Positions 17,509-26,456 are shown, counted from the first letter of the stretch. The stretch is DNA of 64,000 bases from Bacteroides ihuae (GCF_900104585.1 NZ_FNVX01000006.1:434001-498000), one strand, 5' to 3'. The notes: generated by a model not told the origin, from the letters alone. Translations and numbers: made by a program.

Positions 17509-18369
17509 TTAGAAATCACATTCAACTAATCTTTCACGCATAAGGTCTAAAAAAATCTGCACTATGCAATAGCGCAAACTAAACCGTTCTCTTTCATCAA
17601 CCAAACGGTTCAGTTGTTCCAACAGAACCGTTCTCTTTGAAAGAACAAGATTATCTATCTATCAACCAAAATGCCACAGCAAAGTGATGATCACACTAGA
17701 GCTAAGTTTTATGCCAAAAACAAAATAAAGGTGATGGACGTAGCATCAAACAAGCGATTAGACTTGAGCGCAACGACTTGAATTGCTCGTAGCTACAATC
17801 ATCATGGAAGTAATTCGAAACGAGAAATTTGGAAGTTGGAAGTTGGTTTTCTGCTTCTTCACCTTTTGCGGCAAGCCAAAAATGGAAGAATGGAAACGCG
17901 ACAATTGCTTGTGGTTGTGGATGTGATTACGCGCGTAGTTGTTGTACCACAACAACCATACTCTTCTTTGTTTTTCTCTACTTTACTTTCCTCTTCTAGA
18001 GAACACGTCATAACTAATTCATTATCAACATTTTGCAGAAGTGCTTTTTGCATTGTTTTTGCACTGTTTTGTGCATTGTTTTGTGCACTTTCAAACAGTT
18101 TATTTGCACTTCTTTGCATCACTTCCGAGTAAGCATACCCTCGTTGTGGTTCAACCATTAAAATAGTTTTTCTCCGTCCCGTCGCTCTTCTTGGCAATCA
18201 CTCAGGAGTTACAACCTCGGGCGTTTGTTCTTTTTCGCTGCAATTGTTTTACGCTTTTCATCAAACAGTCTCATCCGTTTGATGAGCTCAACAGATGCGA
18301 ATCACTAGCACTTTCAGCAGATTCCGTAATATCCGTAATAGATGTGATAGTAAAATGCGCGTTTCTCAT
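17509..18369 (-). pseudogene. Apparent decayed gene in the rplM-mgsA interval (family unknown)
   Basis: About 1 kb between the rplM promoter and the mgsA terminator has no intact gene. On the minus strand protein-like segments fall in successive frames. Frame one is 18369-18271, starting MRNAHFTITSITDITESAES. Frame two, from about 18297 to 18209, includes ELIKRMRLFDEKRKTIAAKK. Frame three, from about 18232 to 17859, includes EQTPEVVTPE, an in-frame TGA at 18200-18198, then GRRKTILMVEPQRGYAYSEV. A separate open stretch ending at 17509 reads LLEQLNRLVDERERFSLRYC. This suggests frameshifts and stops in a former gene of one or two cistrons. I do not recognise the family. A plus-strand TATTTTTG at 17424-17431 points into the region. 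Confidence 0.35.
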
Positions 18370-18397
18370 AGGAAGTAAATGCAGTAGATGAACAAAT

Positions 18398-18433
18398 AAA
18401 AGTGGAAGTTTGCCAAAGCAAACTTCCGCTTTT
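18398..18433 (-). terminator. Terminator after mgsA
   Basis: AAAAGTGGAAGTTTG pairs with CAAACTTCCGCTTTT, with one G-U pair, over a 6-base loop. It lies 26 bases past the mgsA stop and ends the mtaB-to-mgsA unit. Confidence 0.85.
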
Positions 18434-18459
18434 ATCGTTATAAATAGCGGAAATAAATA

Positions 18460-18981
18460 TTATTTTTTCGCTTGCTTCCTTTTATTCACTGACTCCACAG
18501 CTTCCATCACAACGGATTGATTCTCAAAGCGCTTAGCATATCCAGAGTAATCAGGATGTATCCTTTCATAATCAGGGTCAACAAATAGAGGGCTAGAAAT
18601 AATATGGTCTGCAGTAGAACGGTTACAACAAAATACAATATTTTCTACACCGGCAAGACGAGTAAGTGCTTTCACATCTGTATCATGCGGTTGCAATGTC
18701 ATCGGATCTGTAAAAAAGAAGAGATAGTCAATTTCTCCATCTACAACACGTGACCCCATTTGTTGATCACCTCCTAACGGGCCTGACTTTAGGATTGTAA
18801 AATCCCACTCTATCTCAGGGTGTTTTTCTTTTAAGGCAGCAAGAATTAACGTACCGGTAGTACCGGTGCAATAAAACTTATGCCCCACCAATAGCTCAGA
18901 GTTCCAGACCACCCATTCAATCAAGTCTTTTTTCATAGCATCATGCGCTACTAAACCGATTTTTCTAATTAGCTTTCCCAT
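18460..18981 (-). CDS. mgsA: Methylglyoxal synthase
   Basis: Converts dihydroxyacetone phosphate to methylglyoxal, a bypass of lower glycolysis under phosphate limitation. Motifs seen are the phosphate-binding GTTGT near residue 40, SGPLGGDQQMGSRVVDGEID with the catalytic Asp, and FFTDPMTLQPHDTDVKAL. CNRSTADHII follows. Length (173 residues) is slightly above the E. coli enzyme because of a Lys-rich tail. It is the last gene of a four-gene minus-strand run. Confidence 0.96.
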   Translation of the reverse strand: MGKLIRKIGLVAHDAMKKDLIEWVVWNSELLVGHKFYCTGTTGTLILAALKEKHPEIEWDFTILKSGPLGGDQQMGSRVVDGEIDYLFFFTDPMTLQPHDTDVKALTRLAGVENIVFCCNRSTADHIISSPLFVDPDYERIHPDYSGYAKRFENQSVVMEAVESVNKRKQAKK

Positions 18982-19020
18982 AATAATTCAATATCAATCA
19001 AAGATTTTATACTTCCCACA

Positions 19021-20043
19021 TTATATAATATTAGAAAAGAATTTCCTTCCTCTCAAATAGAACAGTGCTAAGATACTACTATTTATCCGTTCAGGGATAG
19101 GATTCAGTATCGTTTTTCTCATATTTATTTCTCTCTCTGCCAAAAACAAAGGTTTCATCTTTTTAAACTCTCGGCGCGCCTGAAACACCGCCTTAGCATT
19201 AGGCAACTGTCCCTTAAGTAAAAAAGAAAAGGAAGCAACATAATCGAGCCACGCACGCACGCACATCACACGGGTTAAGTCATCTTGAGGCAAGTTCTTG
19301 TAAAGCATAACAAGATTGTTCCGAAAGTTGAGAAAGGTCTTACGAGGATTCTCTTTTTTAAGAGTAGCTCCGCCCACATGATAAACGAGACTTTGAGGAA
19401 TACAAACAATTTGTCGCCCTCTGGCACGCAACCGCCAGCAAAGATCAATTTCCTCCATGTGAGCAAAAAAGCGGCCATCTAAGCCTCCGACATCATTGTA
19501 GTCTTTCAAACGAATAAATAATGCTGCACCAGTAGCCCAGAAGACAGAAATCACATTATCATACTGACCATGATCTTTTTCTACCACCGACAGGATTCTT
19601 CCTCTACAAAAAGGATAGCCATAACGATCAATAAAGCCTCCCGCCGCTCCAGCATATTCAAATAGATCTTTCTTCCGCCAACTACGTATTTTAGGTTGAC
19701 ACCCTGCTACTTCAGGATGAGCATCCATATATTCGACCAGAGGACAAAGCCATTGAGGAGTCACCTCTACATCCGAATTGAGTAATACAACGTACTCAGC
19801 TTCTATTTCTTTCAAAGCCAAGTTATAACCATCGGCAAAGCCATTATTACCATCAAGAATGATTAAGTGTACAGTAGGAAACTCCCCACGAAGCATAAAG
19901 ATGGATCCGTCCGTAGAACCATTATCGGCCACATAAACTTCAACTCCACCCATTGCCTCGGAGTGTGCAACAACAGAGGGTAAAAAAGAACGAAGCATCT
20001 CGCATCCGTTCCAGTTTAATATAACAACAGCTGTTTTATTCAT
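19021..20043 (-). CDS. Glycosyltransferase family 2
   Basis: Cytoplasmic or membrane-associated GT-A glycosyltransferase of 340 residues. It starts AVVILNWNGCEMLRSFLPSV. The nucleotide-sugar site has VADNGSTDGS and the DxD-like LLNSDVEVTP; EEIDLCWRLRARG is the catalytic-base region. The pattern resembles rhamnosyltransferase-like GT2 enzymes, but donor and acceptor are unknown. It overlaps the acyltransferase gene by 4 bases, suggesting shared work on an envelope glycolipid. Confidence 0.92.
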   Translation of the reverse strand: MNKTAVVILNWNGCEMLRSFLPSVVAHSEAMGGVEVYVADNGSTDGSIFMLRGEFPTVHLIILDGNNGFADGYNLALKEIEAEYVVLLNSDVEVTPQWLCPLVEYMDAHPEVAGCQPKIRSWRKKDLFEYAGAAGGFIDRYGYPFCRGRILSVVEKDHGQYDNVISVFWATGAALFIRLKDYNDVGGLDGRFFAHMEEIDLCWRLRARGRQIVCIPQSLVYHVGGATLKKENPRKTFLNFRNNLVMLYKNLPQDDLTRVMCVRAWLDYVASFSFLLKGQLPNAKAVFQARREFKKMKPLFLAEREINMRKTILNPIPERINSSILALFYLRGRKFFSNII

Positions 20044-20933
20044 TTTTTTTGTTCAGCAAGGTGTTCATGCTTCCAGCGTTTATGCGACCAAAACCAGTAG
20101 GCAGGTTCACGTAAGATAGTCTGCTCTACATGGCGAACATACATTTCTGTTATCTCGCCATCAACAGTGTTTTTGGGACACTCGGATATCAACACAAATG
20201 TAGCTTCACAATATCCTCGCCTTTCTTTTTTTAATTCACAATAAAACACCGGATAATTCATCATTCGGGCAATACGTTCTCCTCCATTCATAAAAGCAGT
20301 ATCTTGATTCAGAAACTTCGTCCAATAATGGAGGCTATGAGCATTTGGAGATTGATCAGCCACAAGGCCAAGCGCAAGTTTCTTACCGGCATGTTTAGCA
20401 CGAATCACCTCACGAGCCGCATCTGACTTCTGCACATTATAGCCACCAAATCGAGAACGAATGTTGCGAAACAACCGATCAACAAATGGATTACGAATTG
20501 TCTTGTACACCTGCATCGGGATATCACCTGATTTCATGAACATACCCATACCAATGGTCCATTCAAAATTGGCATAGTGTGGCATCATTACTATAATCCC
20601 ACCGTACTTTTCTATCATCTCCAGATACTGTTCTGTATTCTCAAAATGCATACGTCTGTGTAGTTGAGTTACAGGCATCTTTAGCATCTTTAAGCTCTCG
20701 AGCATATAATCACAGATATAGTGGTAGAACTTTCGTTCAATGACACGTAATTCTGCTTCCGACTTTTCGGGAAAAGATTTTTTCAAATTTCGTCGAACCA
20801 CACCTCTTCTATACCTTATCACTCTATGCATAAAGAAATACATCACATCAGATAAGAGATATAACATAGAGAAAGGTTGTATGGCTAATAGCCACATTCC
20901 CAGATAAACAAAGATATAAACAAGTCTAGACAT
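20040..20933 (-). CDS. Lysophospholipid/lipid A acyltransferase family protein (LpxL/HtrB-like)
   Basis: Membrane-bound acyltransferase of 297 residues with an N-terminal hydrophobic anchor. The catalytic HX4E motif is in MMPHYANFEW (around residue 116) and VADQSPNA lies further on, both typical of the LpxL/LpxM family that adds secondary acyl chains to lipid A. Bacteroides lipid A is penta-acylated by such an enzyme. Coupled to the GT2 gene by a 4-base overlap and 13 bases after mtaB. Confidence 0.9.
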   Translation of the reverse strand: MSRLVYIFVYLGMWLLAIQPFSMLYLLSDVMYFFMHRVIRYRRGVVRRNLKKSFPEKSEAELRVIERKFYHYICDYMLESLKMLKMPVTQLHRRMHFENTEQYLEMIEKYGGIIVMMPHYANFEWTIGMGMFMKSGDIPMQVYKTIRNPFVDRLFRNIRSRFGGYNVQKSDAAREVIRAKHAGKKLALGLVADQSPNAHSLHYWTKFLNQDTAFMNGGERIARMMNYPVFYCELKKERRGYCEATFVLISECPKNTVDGEITEMYVRHVEQTILREPAYWFWSHKRWKHEHLAEQKK

Positions 20934-20946
20934 CCTTATTATTTAA

Positions 20947-22266
20947 TCAATTTATAATAGTGCCCAAAAGAGCTGTGCCTTCTTCATTAAATTCACCCAA
21001 CCGAAGTAACACCACCTGATTGTCCAATTGATTAGAACTATCCAACTCCACACGAATGTAGTTTTGGGTAAAGCCGTGCATAGGAGCATCTGACTTGGCT
21101 TTTTCCAACAGCACAGGCATCGAATGCCCAATAAAACGAGAATAAAAATCCTTCGTTTTTTCTTCAGAAAGTTCTAGTAACCGTTGACTGCGTTGATGCT
21201 TTTCGGCAGCAGCCACAACGTGTTCTATCTTCAATGCCTGAGTGCCGGGACGTTCTGAATAGCTAAAAACATGTAGCTGTGTTACATCCTGACTTTTAAT
21301 AAACTCATAAGCAGATTCAAAATATTCATCTGTTTCACCTCGCGTACCGACAATTACATCTACTCCTATAAAAGCATCCGGCATCACTTCTTTTATCTTC
21401 TTTACTTTAGAAGCGAACAGTGCCGTATCATATTTCCGATGCATCAACTTTAAAACCTCATCATTACCCGATTGCAACGGTATATGAAAATGAGGCATAA
21501 AACGACGTGAATGCGAAACGTATTCTATTATCTCATCAGTCAACAAATTAGGTTCTATAGAAGATATGCGATATCGTTCAATTCCTTCTACTTCATCGAG
21601 TGCTTTTATCAAATCAAAAAACGTCTCTCCGGTACTTTTCCCGAAATCGCCAATATTTACGCCAGTCAGTACAATTTCCTTTCCTCCTTCAGATGCAGCC
21701 TTTTTAGCTTGCTCTATCATAGATGATATAGTACCATTACGGCTTCGTCCACGCGCAATAGGAATCGTACAATATGTACAATAATAATCACAGCCATCTT
21801 GTACTTTCAAAAAGAATCGCGTACGATCTCCTCTTGAACAGGAAGGAGCAAACGAAGAGATATCTTTCAAAGCTGACGTATGTGCTTCACCCGATTCCAG
21901 CTTCTGCATGTTGCCAATATATTGCATTATGTCAGCCTTCTGCTCGGCGCCAAGAACCAAGTCAACTCCTTCTATCTTGCTCACATCCTCAGGCTTAAGT
22001 TGAGCATAACAACCTGTAACCACAACAAATGCGCCAGGATGTTGCTTTATCAATCGCTTAATTACTTGCCGGCATTTCTTATCGGCCATTTCCGTTACCG
22101 AACAAGTATTCACAACGCAAATGTCAGCTATTTCGCCTTTCCGTGCCGTGCGAACGCCCGAATCACGGAGTATTTTTCCTATCGTTGATGTCTCTGAGAA
22201 GTTTAATTTGCAGCCTAATGTATAATAAACGGCTGTCTTATTTTGAAATACAGTAGTATCTATCAT
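20947..22266 (-). CDS. mtaB: tRNA t6A37 methylthiotransferase MtaB
   Basis: Radical-SAM enzyme that converts t6A37 to ms2t6A37 in tRNA. The N-terminal domain has its cluster cysteines in LGCKLNFSE, VVNTCSVT and TGCYAQ. The radical-SAM CX3CX2C motif is in GCDYYCTYCTIPIARGRSR near residue 150, and a TRAM domain ends the protein. I start at ATG 22266 because the -7 box at 22293-22300 puts the longer start at 22305 upstream of transcription. First gene of the mtaB-acyltransferase-GT2-mgsA unit. Confidence 0.94.
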   Translation of the reverse strand: MIDTTVFQNKTAVYYTLGCKLNFSETSTIGKILRDSGVRTARKGEIADICVVNTCSVTEMADKKCRQVIKRLIKQHPGAFVVVTGCYAQLKPEDVSKIEGVDLVLGAEQKADIMQYIGNMQKLESGEAHTSALKDISSFAPSCSRGDRTRFFLKVQDGCDYYCTYCTIPIARGRSRNGTISSMIEQAKKAASEGGKEIVLTGVNIGDFGKSTGETFFDLIKALDEVEGIERYRISSIEPNLLTDEIIEYVSHSRRFMPHFHIPLQSGNDEVLKLMHRKYDTALFASKVKKIKEVMPDAFIGVDVIVGTRGETDEYFESAYEFIKSQDVTQLHVFSYSERPGTQALKIEHVVAAAEKHQRSQRLLELSEEKTKDFYSRFIGHSMPVLLEKAKSDAPMHGFTQNYIRVELDSSNQLDNQVVLLRLGEFNEEGTALLGTIIN

Positions 22267-22292
22267 AATTCTGTCAAATACATTATTCAATG

Positions 22293-22300
22293 CAAAGGTA
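22293..22300 (-). promoter_or_regulatory. -7 box for mtaB
   Basis: Minus-strand TACCTTTG matches TAnnTTTG. It supports the downstream start codon at 22266. Confidence 0.6.
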
Positions 22301-22377
22301 CACATTATTATAATTAAAAGTTGTTATTGTAATCAAGAGTTATCCCGCAAAGACTTTCGAGACCGAAACATTATTCC

Positions 22378-22385
22378 TATTTTTG
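22378..22385 (+). promoter_or_regulatory. -7 box for the AMP-dependent ligase gene
   Basis: TATTTTTG matches TAnnTTTG and lies 23 bases upstream of the start codon at 22409. Confidence 0.6.
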
Positions 22386-22408
22386 CACAAAACAACAAAG
22401 ATCGTGCA

Positions 22409-24082
22409 ATGATAAAAGAGAATTTCATCAAACTATACGAAAACAGTTTCCGAGAGAATTGGGATTTGCCATGCTACACAGATTACGGAGAAGAAGGGAA
22501 TTACACTTACGGGCAAGTAGCACAAGAGATTGCCAAGTTACACTTGTTGTTCAAATATTGCAACCTGCGCCGTGGTGAAAAAATAGCGATCATCGGAAAA
22601 AATAATGCTAAATGGTGTATAGCATATATGGCCACCATCACTTATGGCGCTATTGTTGTCCCTATCTTACAAGATTTCCATCCAAACGATGTGCATCACA
22701 TCGTCAACCACTCCGAATCCGTATTCCTTTTTACAAGTGATACTATCTGGGAAACACTAGAGGAAGAAAGTCTATCCGATTTGCGGGGAGTTTTTTCGTT
22801 AACAGATTTTCGCTGCTTACATCAACGAGATGGAGAAACCATACAGAAATTCCTAAAGCACGTAAATGAAGAAATGCTGCAAACTTATCCTGACGGGTTC
22901 TACAAAGATAATGTACAATACACAACACTGAGCAATGACAAAGTGATGTTACTGAACTATACTTCCGGAACCACGGGATTTAGCAAAGGCGTAATGCTAA
23001 CAGGAAACAATCTCGCCGGAAATATAACATTTGGTATTCGTACCGAACTCCTTAAAAAAGGAGATAAGGTACTCTCCTTTCTTCCTTTAGCACATGCTTA
23101 TGGCTGCGCATTCGATTTCCTTACTGCAACAGCCGTAGGCACGCATGTCACCTTATTAGGAAAGGCTCCCTCACCCAAAATTATCATGAAAGCTTTTGAA
23201 GAAGTAAAGCCCAACCTGATTATCACTGTCCCCTTAGTCATTGAAAAAATATATAAAAATGTCATTCAACCACTGATCAGCAAAAAAGGAATGAAATGGG
23301 CATTAAGCATCCCCCTACTGGACGCCCAAATATACGGCCAAATCCGTAAAAAAATGATAGATGCACTGGGTGGACGATTTAAAGAGATCATCATAGGTGG
23401 AGCGGCAATGAATCCGGAAGTTGAAGAGTTTTTTCATAAAATAAAATTCCCCTTTACCATCGGGTACGGAATGACAGAATGTGGCCCTCTGATAAGCTAT
23501 GCACCATGGAATGAATTTATACGCACATCATCAGGAAAAATCCTCGATATAATGGAAGCTCGTATTTATAAGGAAAGATCTGATATGGAAACGGGTGAGA
23601 TACAAGTACGTGGAGAGAATGTAATGGTAGGATATTACAAAAACGTAGAAGCCACCAACGAAGTACTTACTGACGACGGTTGGTTACGCACCGGAGATCT
23701 TGGCACAATAGACGCAAATGGAAATATATTCATCAGGGGACGTAGTAAAACAATGATATTAAGTTCAAGCGGACAGAATATATTCCCCGAAGAAATTGAA
23801 GCCCGATTGAATAACATGCCTTTTATCCTTGAAAGCCTCGTTATAGAGAAGAGTAAAAAGCTGCTAGCACTAGTGTATGCCGACTATGAAACTTTAGATT
23901 CACTTGGCTTAAATCACCCCGAACATTTAAAAACCATTATGAACGAAAATCTTAAAAATCTAAATAATTGTGTAGCTACCTATGAGAAAATTAGCCAGAT
24001 ACAACTATATCCAAGCGAGTTCGAGAAGACCCCAAAAAGAAGTATAAAAAGGTACCTATATAACAGTATAACAGAGGATTAA
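22409..24082 (+). CDS. AMP-dependent synthetase/ligase (long-chain acyl-CoA synthetase-like)
   Basis: ANL-superfamily enzyme of 557 residues that would activate a fatty acid via acyl-AMP. The P-loop-like motif is LLNYTSGTTGFSKGVML near residue 185. GYGMTECGPLISYAP is the A5 motif, GWLRTGDLGTID the A7 motif, and the C-terminal part contains GRSKTMILSSSGQNIFPEEI. The tail TPKRSIKRYLY carries the late Lys. Substrate chain length is inferred from family only. Monocistronic, with its own promoter. Confidence 0.93.
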   Translation: MIKENFIKLYENSFRENWDLPCYTDYGEEGNYTYGQVAQEIAKLHLLFKYCNLRRGEKIAIIGKNNAKWCIAYMATITYGAIVVPILQDFHPNDVHHIVNHSESVFLFTSDTIWETLEEESLSDLRGVFSLTDFRCLHQRDGETIQKFLKHVNEEMLQTYPDGFYKDNVQYTTLSNDKVMLLNYTSGTTGFSKGVMLTGNNLAGNITFGIRTELLKKGDKVLSFLPLAHAYGCAFDFLTATAVGTHVTLLGKAPSPKIIMKAFEEVKPNLIITVPLVIEKIYKNVIQPLISKKGMKWALSIPLLDAQIYGQIRKKMIDALGGRFKEIIIGGAAMNPEVEEFFHKIKFPFTIGYGMTECGPLISYAPWNEFIRTSSGKILDIMEARIYKERSDMETGEIQVRGENVMVGYYKNVEATNEVLTDDGWLRTGDLGTIDANGNIFIRGRSKTMILSSSGQNIFPEEIEARLNNMPFILESLVIEKSKKLLALVYADYETLDSLGLNHPEHLKTIMNENLKNLNNCVATYEKISQIQLYPSEFEKTPKRSIKRYLYNSITED

Positions 24083-24181
24083 GCATGTTATACAACATAT
24101 TATTAGAGCAAGAAAAAACAGCCTTAATAAAAAAAATAAAAAAAAGTCGCTACTAAGAGTACAACATATCAAAAAAGTCTA

Positions 24182-24189
24182 TACATTTG
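24182..24189 (+). promoter_or_regulatory. -7 box for the small Ala-rich lipoprotein
   Basis: TACATTTG matches TAnnTTTG, 52 bases upstream of the ATG at 24242. Confidence 0.55.
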
Positions 24190-24241
24190 CAACGTTTTAA
24201 TAAGCAATTGATTGTATTACAGATTTAAAAAAGCAAAGAAA

Positions 24242-24445
24242 ATGAAAAAATTAATTTTAATGTTCGCAGCTATTGCAGCAGTATCTTTCGCATCATGTGG
24301 TAACAAACAAGCTGAAGCTGAAAAAGCTAAAGCTGATTCAATCCGTATCGCTGATTCAATCGCAGCAGTAGAAGCTGCAGCAGCTGAAGCAGCAGCAACT
24401 GATACAACAGCAGTTGTTGATAGCGCAGCAGTTGTAGCTGAATAA
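24242..24445 (+). CDS. Small Ala/Glu-rich lipoprotein
   Basis: Protein of 67 residues. The signal peptide MKKLILMFAAIAAVSFASC ends in a lipobox, so Cys19 is probably acylated. The mature part is only about 48 residues and is low in complexity: AEAEKAKADSIRIADSIA then a run of Ala, Glu, Asp, Thr and Val. The start at 24242 removes ten basic residues of a longer frame and gives a standard signal. It has its own promoter and a strong terminator, suggesting an abundant short message. Function unknown. Confidence 0.8.
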   Translation: MKKLILMFAAIAAVSFASCGNKQAEAEKAKADSIRIADSIAAVEAAAAEAAATDTTAVVDSAAVVAE

Positions 24446-24471
24446 TTTCAGTACAACAATTAGAAAATGAG

Positions 24472-24504
24472 AAGGGCCTGTGATGTAACATCACAGGCCC
24501 TTTT
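24472..24504 (+). terminator. Terminator after the small lipoprotein
   Basis: A 14-bp perfect stem, AAGGGCCTGTGATG, with a 3-base TAA loop and then TTTT. Confidence 0.9.
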
Positions 24505-24579
24505 ATTGTTTCAAACTCAAAATACATTTCTAGGAATATCTCATCACTCTTCCTGTAAAAGAGAAAATAAAGATATAAA

Positions 24580-24615
24580 AAAGATGGGCATTCCCAAAAA
24601 GGAATACCCATCTTT
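24580..24615 (-). terminator. Terminator after rplI
   Basis: AAAGATGGGCATTCC pairs with GGAATACCCATCTTT (one non-Watson-Crick position) over a 6-base loop, 25 bases past the rplI stop. Confidence 0.85.
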
Positions 24616-24640
24616 ATATATTATCGTTAACAGGAAATAG

Positions 24641-25084
24641 TTACTCTGCAACCACCTCAAAAGGAATTTCAACAGAAACATCCTTATGAAGCTTCACGAT
24701 AGCTTTATATGAGCCAATCTCTTTCACTGAATCCTTAACAACGATCGTTTTTCTTTCAATTTCAAAACCAAGTTTAGTTAATTCGTCAGCTATCTGAATA
24801 TTACCAACTGAACCAAAAATAGTTCCTGTAGAACTTACTTTTGTTCCAATAGTAAGAGATACAGCCTCTAGCTTAGTTGCCAATTCTTCTGCATCTTTTT
24901 TGACTTTTTCAAGTTTATGAGCACGTTGCTTAAGATCTTCAGCCAACATTTTCTTGGCAGAAGGAGAAGCAATAATCGCCTTTCCTGTGGGAATCAAGTA
25001 ATTACGACCATAACCAGCTTTAACCGCTACGATATCGTTCTTATAACCCAAGTTTACTATGTCTTCTTTCAATATAATTTCCAT
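24641..25084 (-). CDS. rplI: 50S ribosomal protein L9
   Basis: L9 protein of 147 residues. The N-terminal RNA-binding domain has [19 protein letters not shown] and [17 protein letters not shown], followed by the long connecting helix and a C-terminal domain containing [16 protein letters not shown]. Third gene of rpsF-rpsR-rplI, 16 bases after rpsR. Confidence 0.98.
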   Translation of the reverse strand: MEIILKEDIVNLGYKNDIVAVKAGYGRNYLIPTGKAIIASPSAKKMLAEDLKQRAHKLEKVKKDAEELATKLEAVSLTIGTKVSSTGTIFGSVGNIQIADELTKLGFEIERKTIVVKDSVKEIGSYKAIVKLHKDVSVEIPFEVVAE

Positions 25085-25100
25085 ACTTTTTCTCCTTCAA

Positions 25101-25373
25101 TTATTTCATCATGTCAGTAACAAATGGAAGTAACGCCAAATGACGCGCTCTCTTCACTGCTTGTGCAATTCTACGTTGGAATTTCAAAGAAGTACCTGTA
25201 ATACGACGTGGAAGGATCTTCCCTTGTTCGTTTAGGAATTTCTTCAAGAATTCAGGATCTTTGTAGTCGATATATCTGATTCCATTCTTTTTGAAGCGAC
25301 AGTACTTTTTCTTTTTCACGTCTACTGAAGGCGGAGTTAAGTATCTGATCTCTGATTGATTTTGTTGTGCCAT
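25101..25373 (-). CDS. rpsR: 30S ribosomal protein S18
   Basis: S18 of 90 residues with the core [20 protein letters not shown], then [20 protein letters not shown] and [11 protein letters not shown]. It starts 2 bases after the rpsF stop, so translation is probably coupled. Confidence 0.98.
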   Translation of the reverse strand: MAQQNQSEIRYLTPPSVDVKKKKYCRFKKNGIRYIDYKDPEFLKKFLNEQGKILPRRITGTSLKFQRRIAQAVKRARHLALLPFVTDMMK

Positions 25374-25375
25374 GA

Positions 25376-25723
25376 TTAATTTTCCTCCTTTTTAGTTGAT
25401 TTCAGACTTCTTCTTTTAGCAGCATATTCAGCAGCATATTTCTCCATTTTAAAAGTAAGAAAACGGATAACGCGCTCATCACGACGAAAGTTTAGCTCCA
25501 GCTTCTCAATTACAGTTGGCTCTGCACTAAACTCAACCAGTTGATAAAACCCTGTCGATTTTTTCTGTATTGGATAGGCTAATTTTTTCAGCCCCCAATT
25601 TTCCTCATTAATAATTTCAGCACCTTCTGCAAGAAGAATACTTTTGAATTTTTCTACCGCTTCCTTCATCTGAACATCAGATAAAACGGGAGTTAAAATG
25701 AAAACGGTTTCATATTGATTCAT
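25376..25723 (-). CDS. rpsF: 30S ribosomal protein S6
   Basis: S6 of 115 residues with [16 protein letters not shown] and the [16 protein letters not shown] strand-helix region. A charged tail ([15 protein letters not shown]) follows. First gene of rpsF-rpsR-rplI. The 5' leader is short, and I do not see the S6:S18-binding motif described for many bacteria. Confidence 0.97.
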   Translation of the reverse strand: MNQYETVFILTPVLSDVQMKEAVEKFKSILLAEGAEIINEENWGLKKLAYPIQKKSTGFYQLVEFSAEPTVIEKLELNFRRDERVIRFLTFKMEKYAAEYAAKRRSLKSTKKEEN

Positions 25724-25769
25724 ACTCGTTCAATTAAAAAAATAATTATTTTATTTTAGAATTCGAGCG

Positions 25770-25777
25770 CAAAGGTA
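25770..25777 (-). promoter_or_regulatory. -7 box for rpsF-rpsR-rplI
   Basis: Minus-strand TACCTTTG matches TAnnTTTG, 46 bases from the rpsF start. It is about 75 bases from the divergent MarR-gene box. Confidence 0.6.
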
Positions 25778-25851
25778 GGATTTTTATTCCGAACAACCAA
25801 CTTTTGATCTTTTTTTATACCTTTTAGATAGGAATTATCAGCTAAGGACAT

Positions 25852-25859
25852 TATCTTTG
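25852..25859 (+). promoter_or_regulatory. -7 box for the MarR-family gene
   Basis: TATCTTTG matches TAnnTTTG, 24 bases before the ATG at 25884. Confidence 0.6.
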
Positions 25860-25883
25860 CAAAGTTGCTTAAACAATAATTTC

Positions 25884-26330
25884 ATGATTGAACAGTTTAA
25901 CTTTGATATCAGATTAATTTTTGCCATCTTGAACGGCAAAGTCTCTGCAGCCATAAACCGGAAACTTTATCGAAATTTCCGGCAAAACGGATTAGAAATC
26001 AGTCCAGAACAATGGACTGTATTAATCTTCTTATGGGAGAAAGACGGAGTTACACAACAAGAGTTGTGCAATGCAACTTTCAAAGACAAACCAAGCATGA
26101 CCCGTCTTATAGATAATATGGAACGCCAACATCTCGTTGTTCGTATCTCAGATAAGAATGATCGCCGCACCAACCTGATTCATCTAACAAAAACAGGGAA
26201 AGAGTTGGAAGAAAATGCCCATACCATCGCCAACAAAACACTAAAAGAAGCATTACTAGGCATAAATGTAGATGAACTACGCATAAGTCAAGATGTACTC
26301 AGAAAGATATTCTACAACACTAAAGACTAA
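25884..26330 (+). CDS. MarR-family transcriptional regulator
   Basis: Winged-helix regulator of 148 residues. The recognition region is VTQQELCNATFKDKPSMTRL followed by IDNMERQHLVVRISDKNDRR (wing), both classic MarR features. A helical dimerisation tail follows. The start at 25884 is chosen because the longer reading (from 25857) begins inside the promoter box. Target genes are unknown. It is divergent from rpsF and followed by a small membrane-protein gene. Confidence 0.9.
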   Translation: MIEQFNFDIRLIFAILNGKVSAAINRKLYRNFRQNGLEISPEQWTVLIFLWEKDGVTQQELCNATFKDKPSMTRLIDNMERQHLVVRISDKNDRRTNLIHLTKTGKELEENAHTIANKTLKEALLGINVDELRISQDVLRKIFYNTKD

Positions 26331-26456
26331 TCTCATCAAAGAAAAATCGACTATTTGAATTACTTAATGCTTTTTTTGCATAAATAATTTCGCCCATAAT
26401 AGAATAATGCTTTTCTTTGTATTAATTAGAATATAAATTCACTAAAAGGCACACAA

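Noticed and set aside
17581..17640. Repeated AACCGTTCTCTTT motif resembling a CRISPR or iteron
   Set aside because: Only two direct copies plus one inverted core with irregular spacing. No array of equal spacers, and it overlaps a protein-like minus-strand segment.
17836..18132. Plus-strand frame of 98 codons in the rplM-mgsA interval
   Set aside because: It is the complement of the minus-strand Ala/Gln-rich segment and reads as Leu/Val/Phe/Ser-rich low complexity. The minus-strand reading is more protein-like.
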